Assembly (NCBI GenBank): GCA_947177325.1
Contig: CAMWUH010000049.1
Coordinates: 1 to 10,449, forward strand
Direction: 5' to 3'
Source of the DNA: an uncultured Bacteroidales bacterium
Lineage (GTDB): Bacteria > Bacteroidota > Bacteroidia > Bacteroidales > Muribaculaceae
DNA: 10,449 nucleotides
A program made the translations under genes and the position numbers. The first letter of the stretch is position 1. Every line of letters starts with the position of its first letter. The notes under the pieces are model-generated. The model made no database searches and was not told where the DNA came from. It saw only the letters and a list, made by a program, of their open reading frames with translations. This document shows, piece by piece, positions 1 through 5,057 of this stretch.

Positions 1-78
1 CCGCCGCCTCAGCCCTCGCCTTCTGGCAGCTCTCCCCCCGCTAATCCCCTTTTCGGGTCAGTAGTAAAACCCGGTTGA
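1..78 (+). CDS. possible C-terminal end of an upstream gene (partial)
   Basis: Frame 1 is open from the window edge to a TGA at 76-78 and would encode about 25 residues rich in Pro and Ser, ending in V-V-K-P-G. The neighbouring YitT gene also ends in a Pro-rich, C-rich tail, so such a tail is believable here. No domain is visible, and 25 codons without a stop in C-rich DNA can occur by chance. The stop codon overlaps the promoter-like element assigned to the RNA that follows. I cannot name the gene; it may not be coding. Confidence 0.3.
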   Translation, partial: PPPQPSPSGSSPPANPLFGSVVKPG

Positions 79-106
79 AATGTTATAAAACCGAGTAAAG
101 AATTTG
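75..106 (+). promoter_or_regulatory. promoter-like element for the candidate ncRNA
   Basis: TTG at 75-77 is followed after 21 nt by AGAATTTG at 99-106. This approximates the Bacteroidota housekeeping promoter (TTG, 19-21 nt, TAnnTTTG), with the first T of the -7 element replaced by A. A start a few bases downstream would fall at about 110-114, exactly where the 5' strand of the closing stem of the structured region begins. The match is imperfect, so the call rests partly on that coincidence. Confidence 0.4.
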
Positions 107-110
107 TCTT

Positions 111-269
111 CACATTGAGCTGCGCAGCAGCGACGTTTATGATAAACCTTGGACGCAGTCCGAGGACGTCAAGTCGAAGAAGCCGATGAGTCCACGCTGA
201 AAGTGTGGACGATGTTGTGCAAACAATGAATATCTACCGGTCTCTTTCATATTTAACAACCGCTTTTTT
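111..269 (+). ncRNA. candidate structured RNA, three-way junction
   Basis: No protein gene lies here, but the plus strand folds well by eye. CATTG 113-117 pairs with CAATG 224-228. After a small internal loop, 121-129 pairs with 213-221 (nine pairs, two of them G-U). This closes a three-way junction. One arm is 132-136/166-170 (five pairs) stacked on 147-154/158-165 (eight pairs, one G-U, loop GCA), with a 10-nt bulge at 137-146. The other arm is 190-197/203-210 (eight pairs, one G-U, loop TGAAA). A 19-nt purine-rich strand, 171-189, joins the two arms, and GA (211-212) returns to the closing stem. A promoter-like element ends just upstream and a T6 run (264-269) lies downstream, giving a unit of about 160 nt. 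It lacks the signatures I know for SRP RNA, tmRNA, RNase P RNA or common riboswitches. No plus-strand gene follows it, so a cis-regulatory leader is unlikely. Its function is unknown. Confidence 0.5.
236..269 (+). terminator. weak intrinsic terminator of the candidate ncRNA
   Basis: CGGT at 238-241 can pair with ACCG at 259-262, and a run of six T follows at 264-269. The stem is only four pairs with a 17-nt loop, so the hairpin is weak. The T-run and its position just after the folded region are the main support. A second T6 run follows at about 281-286. Confidence 0.3.
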
Positions 270-298
270 AGATTGACCCCTTTTTTCACCCCTTCTAT

Positions 299-343
299 AC
301 ATCAAAAGCTGCCCGACAGTCTTGGTCTGGCAGCTTTTGATGT
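299..343. terminator. long inverted repeat, probable bidirectional terminator
   Basis: A 15-bp perfect inverted repeat has arms 299-313 and 329-343 (ACATCAAAAGCTGCC and its complement). A C-T mismatch is followed by three further pairs (315-317/325-327), leaving a 7-nt loop. The A4 and T4 runs inside the arms give a U-rich 3' arm on either strand. It lies 30 nt past the stop of the minus-strand lipoprotein gene and downstream of the plus-strand ncRNA, so it sits where two converging transcripts should end. There is no long T-run outside the stem on either side, so termination is inferred from geometry. Confidence 0.6.
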
Positions 344-373
344 TATTGTCAAGCCTTTTCTTATCTAAGCAAT

Positions 374-838
374 TTATATTGTCGGATCCATCTTTTTAGA
401 CTCTTCCCAGATAGTTATATGTTCAGTGTACTCGTTCAGAGAAGTTATTAATCTTTGCAACATCACAACGCTGTCAGGGGGCGCCGTAGTGTCAGGCCGA
501 GACATTATTATCTGAAACGCCTCTTCAAATGATAGCTCTCGGCCATACTCTTTATCCAAATCCTTGATTACGGAGCAATCACCGCTAAGTTCACGACAAA
601 CACCCTTTTGATGTCCTTTAATCTGATTAATCCAAAATTCAAAATTACTCGGGTCTTTCTTATAAGAGTTTAAATACATTAGCATATTTTCCTCAGTGCA
701 TTTTGCTAATGCGAGGCTATCGGCACGATTTACAAGAAACTCCTTAAAGTCTTTAACACGGGAGTTCCCTGTACAACCGCTAAGAATAGTGGCTACAACA
801 GACGCTAATATTATTGACTTCTTAATAATAGCTGACAT
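374..838 (-). CDS. small lipoprotein of unknown function
   Basis: This encodes a 154-aa protein that I do not recognise. The N-terminus is a typical lipoprotein signal: Lys6-Lys7, a hydrophobic stretch, and the lipobox L-S-G-C with Cys22 as the lipidated residue. The residues after Cys (T-G-N-S-R) lack the acidic cluster that directs many Bacteroidota lipoproteins to the cell surface, so a periplasm-facing anchor is more likely. The mature part is charged and mostly helical, with three further Cys and no catalytic motif I can see. The ATG at 838 is chosen because the signal peptide starts there. It lies 26 nt after the upstream gene's stop, so it may be the last gene of the trpS operon. GC content is about 41% by my count of 421-840, clearly below its neighbours (near 58-60% in sampled lines of trpS), which suggests a recent or lineage-specific gene. 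Confidence 0.8.
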   Translation of the reverse strand: MSAIIKKSIILASVVATILSGCTGNSRVKDFKEFLVNRADSLALAKCTEENMLMYLNSYKKDPSNFEFWINQIKGHQKGVCRELSGDCSVIKDLDKEYGRELSFEEAFQIIMSRPDTTAPPDSVVMLQRLITSLNEYTEHITIWEESKKMDPTI

Positions 839-864
839 AGTTAACCTAACAGGGAAACCGGATC

Positions 865-2058
865 TTACTTATAATTGTCGGCCTGTTGATTGATAGCGGT
901 GAACAGACGGCGGTCTACATCGGTCAACTTCAAACCGCGGCGAGCCATAACGCGCTCGGCTATCTCGAAGAATTTAGTCAGCGAAACGTCGCTGAAACCG
1001 CTTGCGCCACCCTCTTGGAACGATGCGATGAAATTACGCGGAAATCCCGAGCCGTGAACATTCACCCCTACGCCGACAACTGTGGCAGTGTTAAACATTG
1101 TATTGATGCCGGCCTTGGAATGGTCGCCCATAATCAGGCCGCAAAATTGCAAGCCGGTTTTCAAAAAACGATGAGCCGGATAGTTCCAAAGCTTAATTGG
1201 CGTGTAATCATTCTTCAGATTCGAAGCCACGCAACCGGCGCCGAGATTACACCATTCACCCACAACGGCATTCCCTAAAAAGCCGTCATGTGCCTTGTTG
1301 CTGTAACCTATGATAACCACATTGTTGAGCTCGCCTCCTACTTTCGACCACGGGCCGATGGTAGTGGCTGGGTAGATTTTGGTGCCCATATTTACAGTGG
1401 CGTGACGGCATATAGCAATCGGACCGCGCAGACACGAGCCCTCCATCACTTCCGCCTCGGGAGCAACGTAGATTGGACCGGCCGTGGTGTTGAGCATCGC
1501 GCCCTCACATCGGGCCCCCGGAGCAATATAAATCAGCGGTCGGCCCGCCTCGTCGTGCGTCGGGCCGATAATGGTGTTAGTCGGCGAAATCGCCTGAGAG
1601 TCGGCAGTGTCTACCAATTTGTAGTCCTCTACAATCATTCGGCCGTTAATACCGAAAATATCGTAAAGATTGACAATAGCCTCCGCCTTAAGCTCTGTTG
1701 CCACAATATTGAAATCACCTGAGCGAAATGCCTCCATCGACGCGCACACGGCTATCAAGCGCTCTGTGCCGTCAATCAGAGCCTGCCCCGCTTTCAGCCC
1801 TTTTACGGCTTCGGCCAAAGCTGGAGTAGCGACAACGTTGCCGGCCACAAAAAGATTTTCATCAGTCACGACCGGCGGAAATTTCTCCGACAGATAATCG
1901 GCTGTCAGCGACGATGAGCTCTCCACGCCCAGCAATGTTTCCCATTTTTGACGCAACGTGGTTATGCCCACGCGCAAATCGGCCATCGGGCGGGTAAAAG
2001 TAAGCGGGAGCAAATTCAACCGCTCCTCCGGATTGTCAAATAATATCAGATTAGCCAT
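865..2058 (-). CDS. alternative GlmU-type sugar nucleotidyltransferase/acyltransferase
   Basis: This 397-aa protein matches the Bacteroidota family described as alternative bacterial GlmU, proposed to make UDP-N-acetylglucosamine from glucosamine-1-phosphate by acetylation and uridylylation in the cytoplasm, feeding peptidoglycan and LPS synthesis. The N-terminus (M-A-N-L-I-L-F-D) leads into L19-T-F-T-R-P24 and an Arg/Gly-containing loop to about residue 31, the family's equivalent of a nucleotide-binding loop. The middle (about 60-150) is the divergent transferase domain. Residues about 176-345 show irregular hexapeptide periodicity of a left-handed beta helix, including N-L-G-A-G-C near 271-276, as in acyl/acetyltransferases. 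Its ATG (2056-2058) lies inside the end of trpS: the 8-nt overlap ATGGCTAA contains this start and the trpS stop, which points to translational coupling. The family assignment is firm; the reaction is inferred from family membership, and I do not see a canonical glmU-type N-domain. Confidence 0.82.
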   Translation of the reverse strand: MANLILFDNPEERLNLLPLTFTRPMADLRVGITTLRQKWETLLGVESSSSLTADYLSEKFPPVVTDENLFVAGNVVATPALAEAVKGLKAGQALIDGTERLIAVCASMEAFRSGDFNIVATELKAEAIVNLYDIFGINGRMIVEDYKLVDTADSQAISPTNTIIGPTHDEAGRPLIYIAPGARCEGAMLNTTAGPIYVAPEAEVMEGSCLRGPIAICRHATVNMGTKIYPATTIGPWSKVGGELNNVVIIGYSNKAHDGFLGNAVVGEWCNLGAGCVASNLKNDYTPIKLWNYPAHRFLKTGLQFCGLIMGDHSKAGINTMFNTATVVGVGVNVHGSGFPRNFIASFQEGGASGFSDVSLTKFFEIAERVMARRGLKLTDVDRRLFTAINQQADNYK

Positions 2059-3136
2059 TGTATTTATGTGCTTGTTCGTTGATTAATGCCCGGTCGCTGA
2101 AATAATTGATTTTCATGGCCGCATGCACCTCGTCGAGAGTGCGGGCCGCAGCCTCGCGGGCTTTTTCCGAACCGGCCTTCAGAATGTCGTACACGGCCGG
2201 AATATCTTTCTCGAATTGAGCGCGACGCTCGCGAATCGGTTGCAACGTTTCTTCGAGAATACCGATAAGGGTTTTCTTCACCGTGCCGTCGCCTAAGCCG
2301 CCGCGGGTATAGTGGTCTTTCATTTCCTGGAGCGACTGATAATCAGGCGCATATTTCGGGAAGTGCTCGGCCGTTGAGAACGCATCGAGATAGATAAACG
2401 GACAGTTCCCTTCGAGGTGGCCCGGGTCGCTTACATTCAGGTGTAGCGGGTCGGTGTACATGCTTTTCACCTTCTTCGCAACCTCTTTAGCCGTGTCCGA
2501 CAGATAAATGCAGTTGCCGAGCGACTTCGACATCTTGGCCTTGCCGTCGGTACCGGGCAAGCGCAGGCATGCCGCATTTTCAGGCAACAAAATCTCGGGC
2601 TCTACGAGCGTTGGCCCATAGATGTGGTTAAAACGATTGACAATTTCGCGTGTCAACTCAATCATCGGCGCCTGGTCTTCACCAACCGGCACCGTCGTGG
2701 CCTTGAACGCAGTGATATCCGAGGCCTGCGAAACCGGATAGCAGAAGAAACCCAGCGGAATTGACGATTCGAAGTTGCGCATCTTGATTTCGGTCTTGAC
2801 CGTCGGATTGCGCTGTACGCGTGCCACCGACACTAAGTTCATATAATAGAACGCCAACTCTGTCAGCTCCGGCACCTGCGACTGAATGAAAATCGTAGTT
2901 TTAGCCGGGTCGATACCAACCGACAGATAGTCCAACGCCACTTCAATCACATTCTGGCGTACCTTTTCGGGATTGTCAGCATTATCGGTCAGCGCCTGCG
3001 CATCGGCAATCATAACGTAGATTTTATCAAACTCTCCCGAATTCTGCAATTCCACACGTCGGCGCAGCGACCCTACGAAGTGCCCCAAATGGAGCTTTCC
3101 GGTGGGGCGGTCGCCAGTCAATATAATTTTTTCCAT
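2051..3136 (-). CDS. trpS: tryptophanyl-tRNA synthetase
   Basis: A class I aminoacyl-tRNA synthetase that charges tRNA-Trp with tryptophan in the cytoplasm. At 361 aa it is slightly longer than the roughly 330-aa bacterial norm and appears complete. The HIGH-type signature is H16-L-G-H19, within a start D-R-P-T-G-K-L that is characteristic of TrpS. The KMSKS loop is exact at 201-205, after G-T-D-G-K-A. The region 125-160 (F-C-Y-P-V-S-Q-A-S-D to V-G-E-D-Q) is the tryptophan and ATP binding part of the Rossmann fold. The C-terminal helical region should recognise the anticodon. It is the first gene of a minus-strand block. Its own promoter (TATCTTTG) lies about 65 nt upstream, and its stop overlaps the start of the next gene by 8 nt. 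I see no T-box or Trp-rich leader peptide in the roughly 60-nt leader. Confidence 0.97.
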   Translation of the reverse strand: MEKIILTGDRPTGKLHLGHFVGSLRRRVELQNSGEFDKIYVMIADAQALTDNADNPEKVRQNVIEVALDYLSVGIDPAKTTIFIQSQVPELTELAFYYMNLVSVARVQRNPTVKTEIKMRNFESSIPLGFFCYPVSQASDITAFKATTVPVGEDQAPMIELTREIVNRFNHIYGPTLVEPEILLPENAACLRLPGTDGKAKMSKSLGNCIYLSDTAKEVAKKVKSMYTDPLHLNVSDPGHLEGNCPFIYLDAFSTAEHFPKYAPDYQSLQEMKDHYTRGGLGDGTVKKTLIGILEETLQPIRERRAQFEKDIPAVYDILKAGSEKAREAAARTLDEVHAAMKINYFSDRALINEQAHKYNG

Positions 3137-3200
3137 CTTTGATTTTTTATCTGATTTTTAACTTTCAATTTGTTACGGGCCTTTTGTCCCATACTCCCTG

Positions 3201-3208
3201 CAAAGATA
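3201..3208 (-). promoter_or_regulatory. promoter -7 element for trpS
   Basis: Read on the minus strand, 3208 to 3201 is TATCTTTG, a perfect TAnnTTTG, followed by CA. This is the -7 element of the main Bacteroidota sigma factor. Transcription would start near 3194, giving a leader of nearly 60 nt. No clear TTG is found at the expected -33 distance (about 3228-3230), where the sequence runs into the -33 region of the divergent yitT promoter. Confidence 0.6.
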
Positions 3209-3233
3209 AGAAAAAAATCTTGCTCCCGATGTG

Positions 3234-3263
3234 TTGTTAATATCAAAATTTAAGCTAATTTTG
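3234..3263 (+). promoter_or_regulatory. promoter for the YitT-family gene
   Basis: TTG at 3234-3236 and TAATTTTG at 3256-3263 are separated by 19 nt, the preferred spacing of the Bacteroidota -33/-7 promoter. The start would fall near 3270, leaving a leader of about 20 nt before the ATG at 3290. The element is back to back with the trpS promoter in a 153-bp divergent intergenic region. Confidence 0.75.
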
Positions 3264-3289
3264 CATCTGTAATTAACCAATCTACATCC

Positions 3290-4345
3290 ATGCAGCGTTC
3301 ACAACTTCTCACCGGTCTGAAAGACTACTTTTTCATCACCTTTGGCATCGCAATCTACGCCTTTGGCTTCTCGGCCTTCCTGGCCCCCGAAAACGTCATT
3401 ACCGGTGGCATGGCCGGTATCGGACAGGTACTCTACTATTTTTCCCTGAAACTGTTTGGCTACGGCATCCCGGTGGCTGTCTCAATGTACGCCATCAACA
3501 TCATCATGCTCGCAATCGCCTTCAGAGTCGTCGGCAAGCAATTCGTTATCCGCACTATTTTTGGCGTTACAATAATTTCAGTATTTATCGGCGTGCTCCA
3601 GCCATTCTTCCCGGAGCCGATCGTCAAAGGGCAGCCTTTTATGAATGTCATCATCGGCTCGATGCTCGCCGGCGTTGGCGTTGGCCTGGCCATCGTTCAC
3701 AACGGTAGCACCGGCGGTACCGACATCGTTGGCGCCATCATGTCCAAGAAGCGCAACATCTCCTTTGGCCGCACAATGCAATGCATGGATATATGCACCA
3801 TTTCATGCACCCTCCTCATATTCGGCGTTCATGATGGTTTACCCCGATTTGTCTACGGCCTGATTACCCTCCTTATCGTGTCCGTCACCATGGACCAGGT
3901 CATCAACTCCAACCGCTCATCAGTGCAATTCACCATCTTCTCTAAAAAATGGGAATATATCGCCACAGCGATTAACAACGAAGCCCATCGCGGTTGCACC
4001 GTCCTCAACGGCATGGGATGGTATAGCAAAAAAGAGGTGAAAGTGTTGTTGGTTATTTGCCGACGCCTCGAAGCCACCAACATATCGCGCATCATCAAGT
4101 CGATCGACCCAAACGCATTTGTCACTCAGGCCGCCGTTCAGGGCGTCTACGGCGAAGGGTTCGATGAGCTCAAAACACCTATGAAAAAACCGCGCAAGGC
4201 TCATCACGTCGAAACTCTCCACTCCCCTCAAGGCCACGAAATCATACCCACAGCCGCATCATTCGACACCCCCGACCGGCCTCAACCCGCTCACACCCCG
4301 GCTGAGCAAGCCTCCCACTCCGGCCACCCCTCCGGCCTCGCCTGA
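3290..4345 (+). CDS. YitT family membrane protein (DUF161 + DUF2179)
   Basis: A 351-aa inner-membrane protein of the YitT family, widespread in bacteria with no settled transport substrate. Residues 12-205 hold six or seven hydrophobic segments (about 13-31, 38-52, 61-81, 86-107, 117-137, 166-180, 188-205). Family signatures include F-L-A-P-E-N-V-I-T-G-G-M-A-G-I (30-44) and N-G-S-T-G-G-T-D-I-V-G (138-148). Residues 213-291 form the cytoplasmic DUF2179 domain, with G-C-T-V-L-N-G-M-G-W-Y-S-K-K-E-V at 235-250 and the ending G-V-Y-G-E-G-F. After residue 295 there is a basic patch (K-K-P-R-K) and then about 48 residues rich in His, Pro, Ser and Ala with no fold expected, beyond the normal end of the family. 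The gene is alone on the plus strand, with its own promoter, and ends 10 nt from a convergent gene. Confidence 0.9.
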   Translation: MQRSQLLTGLKDYFFITFGIAIYAFGFSAFLAPENVITGGMAGIGQVLYYFSLKLFGYGIPVAVSMYAINIIMLAIAFRVVGKQFVIRTIFGVTIISVFIGVLQPFFPEPIVKGQPFMNVIIGSMLAGVGVGLAIVHNGSTGGTDIVGAIMSKKRNISFGRTMQCMDICTISCTLLIFGVHDGLPRFVYGLITLLIVSVTMDQVINSNRSSVQFTIFSKKWEYIATAINNEAHRGCTVLNGMGWYSKKEVKVLLVICRRLEATNISRIIKSIDPNAFVTQAAVQGVYGEGFDELKTPMKKPRKAHHVETLHSPQGHEIIPTAASFDTPDRPQPAHTPAEQASHSGHPSGLA

Positions 4346-4355
4346 CCCGCCCCAT

Positions 4356-5009
4356 TCACTTTATCGCCAGCTCGTAGATTTCGGCCGGGGAGTTGACTAT
4401 ATGGTCGGCATAATTCTCGGTCAATTCCTGCACCGAGCGAAAGCCCCAACTGACTCCAACCGATTCAATCGCAGCTCGTCGGGCAGTTTCCATATCCACG
4501 CCCGAATCCCCCACATACAGCACATTCGCCTTGCGCGTCGGACATTTGCCGAGTATATCGAAAACTATCGACGGGTCGGGCTTGGTGGGCATTCCGTCGC
4601 GCTGACCCTCTATCGCCGCCCACGGTATATCCGGGAAGAAATGATTTATCAGCCTGTCAACCCCCTCCTGATATTTATTCGATGCCACGGCGCAACCTAT
4701 CCCCGCATCCGTGAGGTCGAGCAGCAAATCGCGTATGCCCGGATAAGGGTGAGTGTGGTCTGCCAAATGATGGTTGTAATAGTCGATAAAATCATGTCGC
4801 AACCGCGCCACCAACTCTTCCGACCGCTCCTCGGCCGGTAGCACCCGCTCAATCAAGCGCGAAATGCCGTTGCCTACAAAGTGGGGATACGACGACAAAT
4901 GATGCGTCGGATAGCCGTGGAGCGACAGCGTGTAGTTGGCTGCTTGTCCAAGGTCTGAAATCGTGTCGAGCAATGTACCGTCGAGGTCAAATATAACGAG
5001 TTTTTTCAT
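4356..5009 (-). CDS. gph: HAD-family hydrolase, phosphoglycolate phosphatase-like
   Basis: A 217-aa soluble phosphatase of HAD subfamily I, the size and layout of Gph, which dephosphorylates 2-phosphoglycolate formed during DNA repair or oxidative metabolism. Motif I is D8-L-D10-G-T, with the nucleophile and acid/base Asp. The helical cap lies at about 15-85. Motif II is S110-N-K, motif III is Lys143 in T-K-P-D-P, and motif IV is G167-D-S-G-V-D172, which holds the Mg-binding acids. All catalytic residues are present. It starts 48 nt after the TamL stop and is probably the last gene of that operon. Its stop lies 10 nt from the convergent YitT gene, with no obvious terminator between. Substrate is inferred: closely related HAD enzymes (pyrophosphatase PpaX, beta-phosphoglucomutase-like proteins) share these motifs, so the symbol is tentative. 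Confidence 0.85.
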   Translation of the reverse strand: MKKLVIFDLDGTLLDTISDLGQAANYTLSLHGYPTHHLSSYPHFVGNGISRLIERVLPAEERSEELVARLRHDFIDYYNHHLADHTHPYPGIRDLLLDLTDAGIGCAVASNKYQEGVDRLINHFFPDIPWAAIEGQRDGMPTKPDPSIVFDILGKCPTRKANVLYVGDSGVDMETARRAAIESVGVSWGFRSVQELTENYADHIVNSPAEIYELAIK

Positions 5010-5057
5010 AAGCTGATTGTGTAAATTCCGAGAAACGGTTCTTGGATCTCATATCCT

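Noticed and set aside
119..128. GCTGCGCAGC palindrome as a protein-binding operator
   Set aside because: Most of it is used in the 9-bp closing stem of the candidate RNA; as a DNA site it has no further support.
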